Made by a program: the position numbers and the translations under genes
NCBI RefSeq assembly: GCF_013359595.1
Contig: NZ_JABFMP010000008.1
Location: 62,001 to 126,000, forward strand
Direction: 5' to 3'
DNA from: Pseudomonas sp. C1C7
GTDB taxonomy: Bacteria > Pseudomonadota > Gammaproteobacteria > Pseudomonadales > Pseudomonadaceae
DNA length: 64,000 nucleotides
Part shown: positions 54,101 to 63,524 of the stretch, one piece after another
Layout: every line of letters starts with the position of its first letter
How positions within the stretch are numbered: the first letter of the stretch is position 1
The notes under the pieces: model-generated
What the model saw: the letters and a program-made list of their open reading frames with translations, nothing else
The model's database searches: none
Told to the model about the DNA's origin: nothing

Positions 54101-54688
54101 ATGCTCGGACTCAATGACGCTGCCATTTTTGTGATTCAAACCCTGGGCAGCCTGTACCTGCTGATCGTGCTGTTGCGTTTCATCCTGCAACTGGTGCGGG
54201 CGAACTTCTACAACCCGCTCTGCCAGTTCGTCGTGCGCGCCACCCAGCCACTGCTCAAGCCACTGCGCCGGGTGATCCCGAGCATGTTCGGCCTGGACAT
54301 GTCGTCGCTGGTGCTGGCCCTGCTGGTGCAGATGGCGCTGTTCGCGGTGATCCTGCTGCTGCAGGGTTACGAAGTGAACGTGCTGTTCCTGGTGCCTTGG
54401 GCGCTGATCGGCATCTTCGCGCTGTTCCTGAAGGTGCTGTTCTGGGCAATGATCATCAGCGTGATCCTGTCCTGGGTCGCACCGGGCAGCCACAACCCTG
54501 GCGCGGAGCTGGTGCAGCAGATCACCGAACCTGTCCTGGCGCCGTTCCGCCGGATCATCCCGAACCTGGGCGGCCTCGACATCTCGCCGATCTTCGCCTT
54601 CATCGTGCTGCAATTGCTGCAAAGCTGGCTGATCCCGCGCCTGGCGATGTACGCGCTGATGCCGCGTGAGCTGTTTGGCCTGATCTAG
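54101..54688 (+). CDS. YggT family membrane protein
   Basis: A 195-residue integral membrane protein with two YggT repeats: NPLCQFVVRATQPLLKPLRR and NPGAELVQQITEPVLAPFRR, each followed by IP-x-x-G-LD. Function is unknown, with suggested roles in osmotic stress or ion homeostasis. It is 24 bp downstream of proC, the usual place. Confidence 0.93.
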   Translation: MLGLNDAAIFVIQTLGSLYLLIVLLRFILQLVRANFYNPLCQFVVRATQPLLKPLRRVIPSMFGLDMSSLVLALLVQMALFAVILLLQGYEVNVLFLVPWALIGIFALFLKVLFWAMIISVILSWVAPGSHNPGAELVQQITEPVLAPFRRIIPNLGGLDISPIFAFIVLQLLQSWLIPRLAMYALMPRELFGLI

Positions 54689-54697
54689 TATTCAGAC

Positions 54698-54778
54698 CGC
54701 GTTATCGTTCTTCGCGGGCAAGCCACGCTCCCACAGGGATATGCATTCCAATGTGGGAGCGGGCTTGCTCGCGAATGC
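54698..54778. repeat. Family B REPIN (yggT-metX gap)
   Basis: TTCGCGGGCAAGCCACGCTC and GGGAGCGGGCTTGCTCGCGA form the pair. The left flank CCGCGTTATCGTTC also occurs, inverted, inside the element at 59260-59350. Confidence 0.88.
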
Positions 54779-54879
54779 CGCGCCTCGGTCCAACTGAAGA
54801 AAAATCAGGCCCGGCCTTTGCTTGCCGCTAACCCCAGCGGTCTTTAGACTTACGCCTCATTTCAACGAGAGCAGGGTCG

Positions 54880-56019
54880 ATGCCAGCTGCCTTTCCCCCC
54901 GATTCTGTTGGTCTGGTGACGCCGCAAGTGGCGCACTTCAGCGATCCCCTGGCATTGGCCTGCGGTCGCTCCCTCCCGGCCTACGACCTGATTTACGAAA
55001 CCTACGGCACGCTGAACGCCACGGCGAGCAACGCCGTGCTGATCTGCCACGCGCTGTCGGGCCACCACCACGCTGCCGGCTTCCACAGCCCCGACGACCG
55101 CAAGCCCGGTTGGTGGGACAGCTGCATCGGCCCCGGCAAGCCGATCGACACCAACAAGTTCTTCGTGGTCAGCCTGAACAACCTCGGCGGCTGCAACGGC
55201 TCCACCGGCCCGAGCAGCATCAACCCGGAGACCGGCAAGCCATTCGGCGCCGACTTCCCGGTGCTGACCGTGGAAGACTGGGTGCACAGCCAGGCGCGTC
55301 TTGCCGATCGTCTCGGTATCAGCCAATTTGCAGCGGTCATCGGCGGCAGCCTGGGCGGCATGCAGGCGATGCAATGGAGCATCACCTACCCCGACCGCAT
55401 CCGTCACTGCCTGGCCATTGCCTCGGCGCCCAAGCTGTCAGCGCAGAACATCGCCTTCAACGAAGTGGCGCGCCAGGCGATCCTCACCGATCCCGAGTTC
55501 CACGGCGGCTCGTTCCAGGAACAGGGCGTGATTCCCAAGCGCGGGCTGATGCTGGCGCGGATGGTCGGGCACATCACCTACCTGTCCGACGACTCCATGG
55601 GCGAGAAATTCGGCCGTGGCCTCAAGAGCGAAAAGCTCAACTACGACTTCCACAGTGTGGAGTTCCAGGTCGAAAGCTACCTGCGCTATCAGGGTGAGGA
55701 GTTCTCCGGACGTTTCGACGCCAACACCTACCTGCTGATGACCAAGGCCCTGGACTATTTCGATCCGGCGGCGAACTTCGACGATGACCTGGCCAAAACC
55801 TTCGCCAACGCCACCGCCAAGTTCTGCGTGATGTCGTTCACCACCGACTGGCGCTTCTCGCCGGCCCGCTCGCGGGAACTGGTGGATGCGCTGATGGCGG
55901 CGCGCAAGGACGTCTGCTACCTGGAAATCGACGCACCGCAAGGCCACGACGCCTTCCTGATTCCGATCCCGCGTTACTTGCAGGCGTTCGGCCACTACAT
56001 GAACCGAATTACCGTGTGA
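54880..56019 (+). CDS. metX: Homoserine O-acyltransferase (MetX)
   Basis: A 379-residue alpha/beta-hydrolase enzyme that acylates homoserine for methionine synthesis. [13 protein letters not shown] holds the nucleophile Ser157, and the catalytic Asp and His are near the end ([15 protein letters not shown]). In Pseudomonas MetX is reported to use succinyl-CoA despite its acetyltransferase-like fold, so the acyl group is not decided by family alone. The gene is seven bases upstream of metW. Confidence 0.95.
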   Translation: MPAAFPPDSVGLVTPQVAHFSDPLALACGRSLPAYDLIYETYGTLNATASNAVLICHALSGHHHAAGFHSPDDRKPGWWDSCIGPGKPIDTNKFFVVSLNNLGGCNGSTGPSSINPETGKPFGADFPVLTVEDWVHSQARLADRLGISQFAAVIGGSLGGMQAMQWSITYPDRIRHCLAIASAPKLSAQNIAFNEVARQAILTDPEFHGGSFQEQGVIPKRGLMLARMVGHITYLSDDSMGEKFGRGLKSEKLNYDFHSVEFQVESYLRYQGEEFSGRFDANTYLLMTKALDYFDPAANFDDDLAKTFANATAKFCVMSFTTDWRFSPARSRELVDALMAARKDVCYLEIDAPQGHDAFLIPIPRYLQAFGHYMNRITV

Positions 56020-56026
56020 GATAGCC

Positions 56027-56647
56027 ATGAGAGCTGATCTGGAAATCATCCAGGAATGGATCCCCGCCGGCAGCCGCGTGCTCGACCTGGGTTGCGGCGA
56101 CGGCGAACTGCTGACCTGGCTGCGCGACAACAAGCAGGTCACCGGTTATGGCCTGGAAAACGACGCCGACAACATCGCCGAGTGCATGGCCAAGGGCATC
56201 AACGTCATCGAGCAGGACCTGGACAAGGGCCTGGGCAACTTCGCCAGCAACAGTTTCGACATCGTGGTCATGACCCAGGCGCTGCAAGCGGTGCACTACC
56301 CGGACAAGATCCTCGACGAAATGCTGCGGGTCGGTCGCCAGTGCATCATCACCTTCCCCAACTTCGGTCACTGGCGCTGCCGCTGGTACCTGGCGAGCAA
56401 GGGCCGGATGCCGGTTTCCGAGTTCCTGCCTTACACCTGGTACAACACGCCGAACATTCACTTCTGCACCTTCGCGGACTTTGAAGCCTTGTGCCGCGAA
56501 CGTGAAGCGAAGGTCATTGATCGGCTGGCAGTGGATCAACAGCATCGCCACGGGTGGGCCAGCAAGCTATGGCCTAATCTGTTAGGTGAGATCGGCATTT
56601 ACCGCGTCAGCAGCCCGGGGCTCACAGACCACAAAGTCGCGGTCTGA
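56027..56647 (+). CDS. metW: Methionine biosynthesis protein MetW
   Basis: A 206-residue class I SAM-dependent methyltransferase-fold protein. SRVLDLGCGDGELLTWLRD is motif I, FDIVVMTQALQAVHYPDKIL motif II, and FPNFGHWRCRWYLASKGRMP the MetW-specific stretch. It is always paired with metX in these bacteria and needed for full MetX activity, though its reaction is unclear. It may also read SAM levels (inference). Confidence 0.95.
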   Translation: MRADLEIIQEWIPAGSRVLDLGCGDGELLTWLRDNKQVTGYGLENDADNIAECMAKGINVIEQDLDKGLGNFASNSFDIVVMTQALQAVHYPDKILDEMLRVGRQCIITFPNFGHWRCRWYLASKGRMPVSEFLPYTWYNTPNIHFCTFADFEALCREREAKVIDRLAVDQQHRHGWASKLWPNLLGEIGIYRVSSPGLTDHKVAV

Positions 56648-56673
56648 ACCGCCCTATTTCCAGGAGAACGATC

Positions 56674-57108
56674 ATGGGTCGTCTTGCGCTGTTTGTACTT
56701 ACCGCCTGCCTGAGCGTCACGGCCATGGCCGCTGATGCAATCAAAAGTGATCGCCAGGAACAATTCGGCGACACCACGGTGCACTACAACACCTTCAACT
56801 CCACCTACCTGACGCCGGAAGTCGCCAAGGCGGCGCAGCTCACCCGCAGCAAGAACCAGGGCGTGATCAATATTTCGGTAATGAAGGACGGCAAGCCGCA
56901 GATGGCCCAGGTCAGCGGCACGGTCAAAGACCTGACCAGCCAGAGCGTGCCTCTGAACTTCCGGCAGATCACCGAACAGGGCGCGATCTACTACATCGCC
57001 CAGTACCCGGTTCCGCAGCAGGAAACCCGCACCTTCGAGATCAAGGTGCAGAACGGTGACAAAATCAACACCATCAACTTCAACCAAGAGCTCTTTCCCG
57101 GCGAATGA
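56674..57108 (+). CDS. DUF4426 periplasmic protein
   Basis: A 144-residue protein with a signal peptide (residues 1-19, ending AMA) and a single beta-rich domain: [20 protein letters not shown] and [20 protein letters not shown] bracket it. Function is unknown. It follows metW by 26 bp and overlaps rdgB as ATGA, so it is in the metX-metW-rdgB-hemW run. Confidence 0.88.
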   Translation: MGRLALFVLTACLSVTAMAADAIKSDRQEQFGDTTVHYNTFNSTYLTPEVAKAAQLTRSKNQGVINISVMKDGKPQMAQVSGTVKDLTSQSVPLNFRQITEQGAIYYIAQYPVPQQETRTFEIKVQNGDKINTINFNQELFPGE

Positions 57109-57701
57109 TCAACTTCACCCAACTCGTACTGGCCAGCCACAACGCCGGCAAACTCAAGGAACTCCAGGCCATGCTCGGCCAGTCGGTGCAACTGCGCTCG
57201 ATCGGCGAGTTCAGCAAGATCGAGCCTGAAGAGACCGGTCTGTCGTTCGTCGAGAACGCTATCCTCAAGGCCCGCAATGCCGCGCGCATTTCCGGCTTGC
57301 CGGCACTGGCGGACGATTCGGGCCTGGCGGTGGACTTCCTCGGCGGCGCGCCAGGCATCTACTCGGCGCGTTATGCCGACGGCAAGGGCGACGCGGCAAA
57401 CAACGCCAAGCTGCTCGACGTGCTGAAGGACGTGCCGCAGGAAGAGCGCGGCGCACAGTTCGTCTGCGTGCTGGCGCTGGTGCGTCACGCCGATGATCCG
57501 CTGCCGATCCTCTGCGAAGGCCTGTGGCACGGTCGCATCCTGACCCAGGCCAGCGGCGAACACGGTTTTGGCTACGACCCGCTGTTCTGGGTGCCGGAGC
57601 GCGATTGCTCCAGCGCCGAGCTGAGCCCGGTCGACAAGAACCAGATCAGCCACCGCGCCCGTGCAATGGATCTGCTGCGCCAGCGTCTGGGCTTGAAATG
57701 A
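57105..57701 (+). CDS. rdgB: XTP/dITP pyrophosphatase RdgB (HAM1)
   Basis: A 198-residue nucleotide pyrophosphatase removing ITP, dITP and [21 protein letters not shown] is the start, [17 protein letters not shown] and [20 protein letters not shown] the substrate site, and [12 protein letters not shown] the metal site, all standard. It overlaps its neighbours on both sides by four bases (ATGA). Confidence 0.97.
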   Translation: MINFTQLVLASHNAGKLKELQAMLGQSVQLRSIGEFSKIEPEETGLSFVENAILKARNAARISGLPALADDSGLAVDFLGGAPGIYSARYADGKGDAANNAKLLDVLKDVPQEERGAQFVCVLALVRHADDPLPILCEGLWHGRILTQASGEHGFGYDPLFWVPERDCSSAELSPVDKNQISHRARAMDLLRQRLGLK

Positions 57702-58903
57702 CCCATGAATCATCCGCGTCGCCGCTGATCTACGGTGGCGGCGCCCCATCACCTCGGGCGGCCCTGCCTGTGCTGCCGCCCCTGGCGCTGTACATCCACA
57801 TCCCGTGGTGCGTGCGCAAATGCCCTTATTGCGACTTCAACTCCCACACCGCCAGCCCCGAACTGCCGGAAGAGGAGTACGTCGAGGCGCTGCTGGCTGA
57901 CCTCGATCAGGACCTGCACGCGGTTTACGGTCGCGAGCTCAGCTCGATCTTCTTCGGCGGCGGCACGCCAAGCCTGTTCAGCGCCCCGGCCCTGGGCCGC
58001 CTGCTCAAGGGCGTCGAACAGCGCATCCCGTTCGCCCACGACATCGAAATCACCCTGGAAGCCAACCCGGGCACCTTCGAGCAGGACAAGTTCGTCGCTT
58101 ACCGGGCGCTGGGCATCAATCGCCTTTCGATCGGCATCCAGAGTTTCCAGCAGGACAAGCTCAAGGCGCTGGGGCGGATTCATAACGGCGACGAAGCGGT
58201 GCGTGCCGCCGGCATGGCGCGTCAGGCCGGGTTCGACAACTTCAACCTGGACCTGATGCACGGCTTGCCCGATCAGTCCCTGGAGGATGCGTTGGGCGAC
58301 CTGCGCACCGCCATCGCCCTGAAGCCGACCCATCTGTCCTGGTATCAGCTGACCCTGGAGCCGAACACGGTGTTCTGGAACCAGCCGCCGACGCTGCCGG
58401 AAGACGACACGCTGTGGGACATTCAGGAAGCCGGGCAAGCCTTGCTGGCCGAACACGGTTACGTGCAGTACGAGGTGTCGGCCTACGCCCAGCCCGGCCG
58501 GGCGGCGCGGCATAACCTCAATTACTGGAGCTTCGGCGACTTCATCGGCATCGGTGCTGGCGCCCACGGCAAGCTCAGCCATCCGGACGGGCGCATCGTG
58601 CGCACCTGGAAGACCCGCCTGCCGAAGGACTACCTGAACCCGGCGAAGAGCTTCAAGGCTGGCGAAAAGGCACTGGCCAATGATGAAATGCCGTTCGAAT
58701 TCCTGATGAATGCCCTGCGCCTGACTGAAGGCGTCGAAGCGCGGCTCTATCCGGAACGCACCGGCATGCCCCTGGACAGCCTCGCCGAAAGCCGCCGCGA
58801 CGCCGAACAAAGCGGCCTGTTGCAGGTCGAACCGTCACGTCTGGTGGCCACCGAGCGCGGACAGCTATTCCTCAACGACTTGCTGCAGAATTTTCTGACA
58901 TAA
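57698..58903 (+). CDS. hemW: Radical SAM haem chaperone HemW
   Basis: A 401-residue radical SAM protein. [16 protein letters not shown] has the CxxxCxxC cluster site (Cys38, Cys42, Cys45), [11 protein letters not shown] is the SAM-binding glycine motif and [13 protein letters not shown] is family-typical. HemW resembles coproporphyrinogen oxidase HemN but acts as a haem chaperone. ATG 57698 overlaps the rdgB stop by four bases. Confidence 0.95.
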   Translation: MTHESSASPLIYGGGAPSPRAALPVLPPLALYIHIPWCVRKCPYCDFNSHTASPELPEEEYVEALLADLDQDLHAVYGRELSSIFFGGGTPSLFSAPALGRLLKGVEQRIPFAHDIEITLEANPGTFEQDKFVAYRALGINRLSIGIQSFQQDKLKALGRIHNGDEAVRAAGMARQAGFDNFNLDLMHGLPDQSLEDALGDLRTAIALKPTHLSWYQLTLEPNTVFWNQPPTLPEDDTLWDIQEAGQALLAEHGYVQYEVSAYAQPGRAARHNLNYWSFGDFIGIGAGAHGKLSHPDGRIVRTWKTRLPKDYLNPAKSFKAGEKALANDEMPFEFLMNALRLTEGVEARLYPERTGMPLDSLAESRRDAEQSGLLQVEPSRLVATERGQLFLNDLLQNFLT

Positions 58904-58912
58904 GGACTTCGA

Positions 58913-59236
58913 ATGGATTTGGTACTCGACCTGCTCGCCACCGTGTCTCGCTGGAGCCGCAGCAATCTCTCGGAAATCGCCCTGGCCCTGGTGGGTTGCC
59001 TGCTGGTGCTGTTCGGCGCGGATTTCAAAGGCTGGGTCGAACAACGCCTGGGCAGCATCGCCGGCGCCCTGCGCGTCCCGCTGATGGCCTTGCTGTGCAT
59101 GATCGGCAGCGGCGCCGCCCTGATCTACGCCACGCCCTGGGTCGTGCGCGGGCTGAGCCAGTTCAACAACTACAGCCTGGCGCCGGTGTTGTTGGTGGTG
59201 TTGGTGTTGATTGGCGTAGTAGCTGACCGCCGCTGA
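58913..59236 (+). CDS. DUF3392 family membrane protein
   Basis: A 107-residue inner-membrane protein with about three hydrophobic segments (around 22-38, 55-72 and 85-105). The ALVGCLLVLFGADFKGWVEQ stretch and the position directly after hemW (nine-base gap) fit DUF3392. Function is unknown. Confidence 0.85.
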   Translation: MDLVLDLLATVSRWSRSNLSEIALALVGCLLVLFGADFKGWVEQRLGSIAGALRVPLMALLCMIGSGAALIYATPWVVRGLSQFNNYSLAPVLLVVLVLIGVVADRR

Positions 59237-59257
59237 TTTCAGCCACACCCTAAAACA

Positions 59258-59351
59258 ACTGTAGGAGCGAGGCTCGCCCGCGAAGAACGATAACGCGGTG
59301 TATCAGTTACACCGCAGCGTTCTCTTCGCGGGCAAGCCTCGCTCCTACAGA
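59258..59351. repeat. Family B REPIN (DUF3392/trmB convergent gap)
   Basis: GTAGGAGCGAGGCTCGCCCG and CGGGCAAGCCTCGCTCCTAC are the outer arms. The inner arms (GAACG...GCGGTGTA with TACACCGC...CGTTC) also pair, so the whole 90 bases are palindromic. Confidence 0.9.
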
Positions 59352-59362
59352 TTGGGTGTTGC

Positions 59363-60088
59363 TCAGGATTGCTTTTCGAACTTCAGATCCCAAACCCCAT
59401 GCCCAAGACGTTCGCCACGGCGTTCGAACTTGGTGATCGGGCGTTCGGCCGGGCGCGGGACGCACTTGCCGTCTTCGGCCAGGTTGCGATAACCGGGCGC
59501 GACATTCATCACTTCCAGCATGTACTCGGCGTACGGCTCCCAGTCGGTGGCCATGTGCAGGACACCGCCGACCTTCAGCTTGCTGCGCACCAGCTCCGCG
59601 AACGAAGCCTGCACGATGCGGCGCTTGTGGTGACGGCTCTTGTGCCACGGGTCCGGGAAGAACAGCATCAGGCGGTCGAGGCTGTTATCGGCGACGCAAC
59701 GGTTGAGCACTTCGATCGCATCGCAATCGTAGACCCGCAGGTTGGTCAGGCCCTGGGTCAGCACGCCATTGAGCAGCGCACCGACACCCGGACGGTGAAC
59801 TTCGACACCGATGAAATCCTGCTCCGGCGAGGCCGCCGCCATTTCCAGCAGCGAATGGCCCATGCCGAAACCGATTTCCAGCGAGCGCGGTGCCGAGCGG
59901 CCGAACACCTGGTCGTAATCCACCGGCGCATCGGCCAGCGGCAGCACGTACAGCGGCGCGCCCTGCTCCAGGCCGCGTTGCTGGCCTTCGGTCATGCGCC
60001 CGGCACGCATCACGAAACTCTTGATGCGGCGGTGTTGGCGCTCGTCGCCTTCTTCCGTCTGGATAGGCGTGTCGTTCGATTCAGTCAT
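59363..60088 (-). CDS. trmB: tRNA (guanine(46)-N7)-methyltransferase
   Basis: A 241-residue SAM-dependent enzyme making m7G46 in t[21 protein letters not shown] is motif [20 protein letters not shown] follows, and [20 protein letters not shown] is the TrmB signature. ATG 60088 has TAAGAG upstream; the TTG just before is not needed. It is the last gene of thiS-thiG-trmB, nine bases after thiG. Confidence 0.96.
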   Translation of the reverse strand: MTESNDTPIQTEEGDERQHRRIKSFVMRAGRMTEGQQRGLEQGAPLYVLPLADAPVDYDQVFGRSAPRSLEIGFGMGHSLLEMAAASPEQDFIGVEVHRPGVGALLNGVLTQGLTNLRVYDCDAIEVLNRCVADNSLDRLMLFFPDPWHKSRHHKRRIVQASFAELVRSKLKVGGVLHMATDWEPYAEYMLEVMNVAPGYRNLAEDGKCVPRPAERPITKFERRGERLGHGVWDLKFEKQS

Positions 60089-60097
60089 CAATGGCTC

Positions 60098-60892
60098 TTA
60101 CTTGATCAGACCATCCAGCGGCGAAGAGGCGCTGGCGTAGAGTTTTCTCGGCATGCGGCCGGCGAGGTAGGCCAGGCGGCCTGCGACGATCGCGTGTTTC
60201 ATGGCTTCGGCCATCATCACCGGCTGCTGCGCGTGGGCGATGGCGGAGTTCATCAGCACGGCCTCGCAACCCAGTTCCATGGCGATGGTGGCGTCGGATG
60301 CGGTGCCGACACCGGCATCCACCAGCACGGGAATCTTGGCTTCTTCGAGGATGATCTGCAGGTTGTACGGATTGCAGATCCCCAGGCCCGAACCGATCAG
60401 ACCGGCCAGCGGCATGACCGCGATGCAGCCGATTTCCGCCAGTTGGCGAGCGATGATCGGGTCATCGCTGGTGTAGACCATCACGTCGAAGCCTTCCTTG
60501 ACCAGCACTTCGGCGGCCTTGAGGGTTTCGATCACGTTGGGGAACAGGGTCTTCTGGTCCGCCAGCACTTCCAGTTTCACCAGGTTGTGGCCATCGAGCA
60601 GCTCACGGGCCAGGCGGCAGGTACGCACGGCTTCGACGGCGTCGTAGCACCCGGCGGTGTTCGGCAGGAAGGTGTAGCGATCCGGCGACAGCACTTCGAG
60701 CAGGTTCGGCTCGCCCTCGATCTGGCCCAGATTGGTGCGGCGCACGGCGAAGGTGACGATCTCGGCACCCGACGCCTCGATGGCCTGGCGGGTTTCTTCC
60801 ATGTCACGATATTTGCCGGTACCGACCAGCAGACGCGACTGGTAAGTACGACCGGCCAGAACGAAAGGCTTGTCGCTACGAACGATGCTCAT
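60098..60892 (-). CDS. thiG: Thiazole synthase
   Basis: A 264-residue TIM-barrel enzyme that forms the thiazole ring of thiamine from deoxyxylulose phosphate, dehydroglycine and ThiS thiocarboxylate. [33 protein letters not shown] (with the Schiff-base lysine) and [20 protein letters not shown] are visible. thiS lies 72 bp upstream on the same strand. No TPP riboswitch motif is evident before the pair. Confidence 0.97.
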   Translation of the reverse strand: MSIVRSDKPFVLAGRTYQSRLLVGTGKYRDMEETRQAIEASGAEIVTFAVRRTNLGQIEGEPNLLEVLSPDRYTFLPNTAGCYDAVEAVRTCRLARELLDGHNLVKLEVLADQKTLFPNVIETLKAAEVLVKEGFDVMVYTSDDPIIARQLAEIGCIAVMPLAGLIGSGLGICNPYNLQIILEEAKIPVLVDAGVGTASDATIAMELGCEAVLMNSAIAHAQQPVMMAEAMKHAIVAGRLAYLAGRMPRKLYASASSPLDGLIK

Positions 60893-60964
60893 GGGAAATC
60901 CTCTGTAGGGGTGAGGTTCTTGCGGAATGCTTGATGCTGAGGCCGCAGGCCTTTTGCCGGACGA

Positions 60965-61165
60965 CTAGCCGCCGCCGATGGCGTGCACCACTTCGACGGA
61001 GTCGCCGTCGTTGAGCGCGGTGTCTGCGTGCTGACTGCGCGGAACGATATCCAGATTGAGTTCGACCGCCACCCGGCGTCCGGTCAGGTCCAGACGGGTC
61101 AGCAGGGCCGCAACGGTTTCACCGTCGGGCAGTTCAAAGGATTCGCCGTTCAACTGAATGCGCAT
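60965..61165 (-). CDS. thiS: Sulfur carrier protein ThiS
   Basis: A 66-residue ubiquitin-like protein ending in the Gly-Gly that is thiocarboxylated (VVHAIGGG). It gives sulfur to ThiG. MRIQLNGESFELPDGETVAA is the typical first half. ATG 61165 is chosen since the fold starts there; a longer reading from 61183 has no support. It starts the thiS-thiG-trmB operon. Confidence 0.95.
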   Translation of the reverse strand: MRIQLNGESFELPDGETVAALLTRLDLTGRRVAVELNLDIVPRSQHADTALNDGDSVEVVHAIGGG

Positions 61166-61236
61166 GCCAAATGCCGCCATCATTTTAAAGGGCTGGCATT
61201 CTAGCCCGATCGTGACCTAAAGGTCAGCAATAAGCG

Positions 61237-61617
61237 TCAGGCGGTCAGCGGCAAGCGCCAGGCGGCGAGGCCCAGGCAGAGCCAGCCCGCGAGGAAGCAC
61301 AGGCCACCGAAAGGGGTGATGATCCCCAGCTTGCTGAAACCGGTGAGAGTCAGCACATACAGGCTGCCGGAGAACAGCAGGATGCCGATGGCAAAGGATG
61401 CGCCGGCCCATGTCACCAGACGCCCCGGGACCTGCGTGGCCAGCAGCGCGACGCCCAGCAGCGCCAGGGTGTGCACCAGTTGATAGGTGACGCCGGTGTG
61501 GAAAATCGCCAGGTACTCGGCGCTCAGGCGGTTTTTCAGGCCGTGGGCGGCAAAGGCCCCAAGGCCGACACCGGTGAATCCGAAGAAAGCGGCCAGCATC
61601 AGAAAGCCACGCAGCAT
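61237..61617 (-). CDS. DUF423 family membrane protein
   Basis: A 126-residue inner-membrane protein with four hydrophobic segments. GVGLGAFAAHGLKNRLSAEY and FHTGVTYQLVHTLALLGVAL are strong DUF423 (YgdD-like) signatures, and KLGIITPFGGLCFLAGWLCL ends it. Function is unknown. It diverges from mtgA with a 75-bp gap. Confidence 0.92.
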   Translation of the reverse strand: MLRGFLMLAAFFGFTGVGLGAFAAHGLKNRLSAEYLAIFHTGVTYQLVHTLALLGVALLATQVPGRLVTWAGASFAIGILLFSGSLYVLTLTGFSKLGIITPFGGLCFLAGWLCLGLAAWRLPLTA

Positions 61618-61652
61618 GAATAACTCCAGTCAGACTCGATCAACAGGGTCTG

Positions 61653-61658
61653 TATAAT
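61653..61658 (+). promoter_or_regulatory. Candidate -10 box of mtgA
   Basis: A perfect TATAAT lies 34 bp before ATG 61693. The -35 (TCAGAC at 61630-61635, 17-base spacer) is weak. Confidence 0.55.
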
Positions 61659-61692
61659 GGCCCGCTTCAACGGGTTCGGCCAAGCCATCTCT

Positions 61693-62415
61693 ATGCTGCG
61701 TATCTATTTCCGTCGCTTCACCAAAGCCGTGCTCTGGTTCATGGCTGGCAGCGTATTGCTGGTGCTGATCTTTCGCTTCGTGCCACCGCCCGGCACGGCG
61801 CTGATGGTCGAGCGCAAGATCGAATCCTGGATCGACGGCGAACCCATCGACCTGCAGCGCACCTGGAAGCCCTGGGAAGAGATCTCGGACGATCTGAAAG
61901 TCGCGGTGATCGCCGGCGAAGACCAGAAGTTTCCCGAGCACTGGGGCTTCGACATCGACGCCATCCGCGCGGCGCTGGCCCACAACGAGCTGGGCGGTTC
62001 GGTACGCGGGGCCAGCACCCTGAGCCAGCAAGTCTCGAAAAACCTGTTCCTGTGGTCCGGCCGCAGCTGGCTGCGCAAAGGGCTGGAAGCCTGGTTCACC
62101 GGGCTGATCGAAGTGTTCTGGCCCAAGCAGCGGATTCTCGAGGTCTACCTGAACAGCGCCGAGTGGGATGACGGGGTGTTTGGCGCAGAAGCGGCGGCGC
62201 GGCATCACTTCGGCGTCAGCGCCAAAAATCTCAGTCGCCAACAGTCGAGTCTGCTGGCGGCGGTATTGCCGAACCCGCGGGTCTGGAGCGCGAGCCACCC
62301 TACCAGCTATGTGGCGCGGCGTGCCGGGTGGATTCGGCGGCAGATGAGTCAGCTGGGTGGCGACAGCTATCTGGTGGGGCTCAACGATTCGCGCCGGGCG
62401 CCGTGGTCCCGATAA
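61693..62415 (+). CDS. mtgA: Monofunctional biosynthetic peptidoglycan transglycosylase
   Basis: A 240-residue GT51 enzyme that polymerises lipid II into glycan chains. An N-terminal membrane helix (about residues 10-32) is followed by AVIAGEDQKFPEHWGFDIDA with the catalytic Glu, RGASTLSQQVSKNLFLW and RILEVYLNSAEWDDGVFGAE. ATG 61693 gives the family-typical short cytoplasmic start; an upstream in-frame ATG at 61657 lies within the likely -10 box and is rejected. It converges with rpoH. Confidence 0.95.
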   Translation: MLRIYFRRFTKAVLWFMAGSVLLVLIFRFVPPPGTALMVERKIESWIDGEPIDLQRTWKPWEEISDDLKVAVIAGEDQKFPEHWGFDIDAIRAALAHNELGGSVRGASTLSQQVSKNLFLWSGRSWLRKGLEAWFTGLIEVFWPKQRILEVYLNSAEWDDGVFGAEAAARHHFGVSAKNLSRQQSSLLAAVLPNPRVWSASHPTSYVARRAGWIRRQMSQLGGDSYLVGLNDSRRAPWSR

Positions 62416-62416
62416 A

Positions 62417-62503
62417 AGCAAAAGATCGCAGCCTTCGGCAGCTCCTGCATGGAATGGTGTGCCCCCTGTAGGAGCTGCCGAAGGCTGCGATCTTTTGATC
62501 TTC
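62417..62503. repeat. Family A palindromic repeat (mtgA/rpoH convergent gap)
   Basis: AAAAGATCGCAGCCTTCGGC AGCTCC and its complement GGAGCTGCCGAAGGCTGCGA TCTTTT flank 20 or so bases. Confidence 0.9.
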
Positions 62504-62505
62504 AA

Positions 62506-62541
62506 ACAAAAACGCCCCGATCAATGATCGGGGCGTTTTTC
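62506..62541. terminator. Bidirectional terminator of rpoH and mtgA
   Basis: AACGCCCCGATC, loop AAT, GATCGGGGCGTT is a perfect stem with A-rich left and T-rich right flanks. Confidence 0.92.
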
Positions 62542-62557
62542 ATGTCCATCCCACCGC

Positions 62558-63412
62558 TTACGCGGCGATCGACAACTTGAGCTTGTTCATCGCGCTTTTC
62601 TCAAGCTGACGAATACGCTCGGCCGACACGTTGTACTTCTGCGCCAGGTCGTGCAGCGTGGCTTTTTCTTCTGCCAGCCAGCGCTGGTAGAGGATGTCGC
62701 GGCTGCGGTCGTCCAGCACTTCCAGCGCTTCGTGCAGGTTGTGGTTGGAGTTGTCACTCCAGTCGGCATCTTCCAGTTGACGGGCCGGGTCGTACCGGTG
62801 GTCTTCCAGATAGTTGGCCGGCGACTGGAAAGCGCTGTCGTCGTCGGCTTCGGCAGCCGGGTCGAAGGCCATGTCATGGCCGGTCAGGCGACTTTCCATC
62901 TCGCGCACTTCCCGCGGCTCGACGCCGAGGCTTTCGGCCACGCGATGCACTTCTTCGTTGTTCAACCAGGCCAGACGCTTCTTCTGGCTGCGCAGGTTGA
63001 AGAACAGCTTGCGCTGGGCCTTGGTGGTGGCCACTTTCACGATGCGCCAGTTGCGCAGGATGAATTCGTGGATTTCAGCCTTGATCCAGTGCACGGCGAA
63101 CGAAACCAGACGCACGCCCATTTCCGGGTTGAAACGCTTCACGGCCTTCATCAGGCCGACGTTGCCTTCCTGGATCAGGTCAGCCTGAGCCAGACCGTAG
63201 CCGGAATAGCTACGGGCGATATGTACGACAAAACGCAAGTGGGCGAGCACCATCTGCCGAGCCGCCTCAAGATCCTGCTCATAATAGAGACTCTCGGCCA
63301 GTTCACGCTCCTGCTCCGGCGACAGCAATGGAATGCTGTTGACGGTGTGCACATAGGCTTCCAGGTTCGCACCCGGGACCAGCGCATACGCAGGCTGCAA
63401 AGAATTGGTCAT
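62558..63412 (-). CDS. rpoH: RNA polymerase sigma-32 factor RpoH
   Basis: A 284-residue heat-shock sigma factor. Region 2 includes [20 protein letters not shown] and [20 protein letters not shown], followed by the RpoH box region [17 protein letters not shown]. Region 4 ends with [20 protein letters not shown], the -35 recognition helix. Length is the usual 284. It follows ftsX by 112 bp on the same strand, as in most gammaproteobacteria. A 5' leader RNA thermometer is known in E. coli; I cannot confirm one here. Confidence 0.97.
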   Translation of the reverse strand: MTNSLQPAYALVPGANLEAYVHTVNSIPLLSPEQERELAESLYYEQDLEAARQMVLAHLRFVVHIARSYSGYGLAQADLIQEGNVGLMKAVKRFNPEMGVRLVSFAVHWIKAEIHEFILRNWRIVKVATTKAQRKLFFNLRSQKKRLAWLNNEEVHRVAESLGVEPREVREMESRLTGHDMAFDPAAEADDDSAFQSPANYLEDHRYDPARQLEDADWSDNSNHNLHEALEVLDDRSRDILYQRWLAEEKATLHDLAQKYNVSAERIRQLEKSAMNKLKLSIAA

Positions 63413-63524
63413 ACGAAAAAACCTCCGACTTACAAACTCGTGCCGTTAAGCACTGCCAGAATTGACCGGAAACCGAAGAACAAGTTCCCACAAAAAATGA
63501 AAGGTCAATACGAGCAAAATGACA

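Noticed and set aside
60893..61236. A TPP riboswitch before thiS or thiG
   Set aside because: The CTGAGA and related thi-box blocks are not present in the short gaps.
61657..61692. An upstream ATG start for mtgA
   Set aside because: It overlaps the TATAAT box, so it would precede the transcription start.
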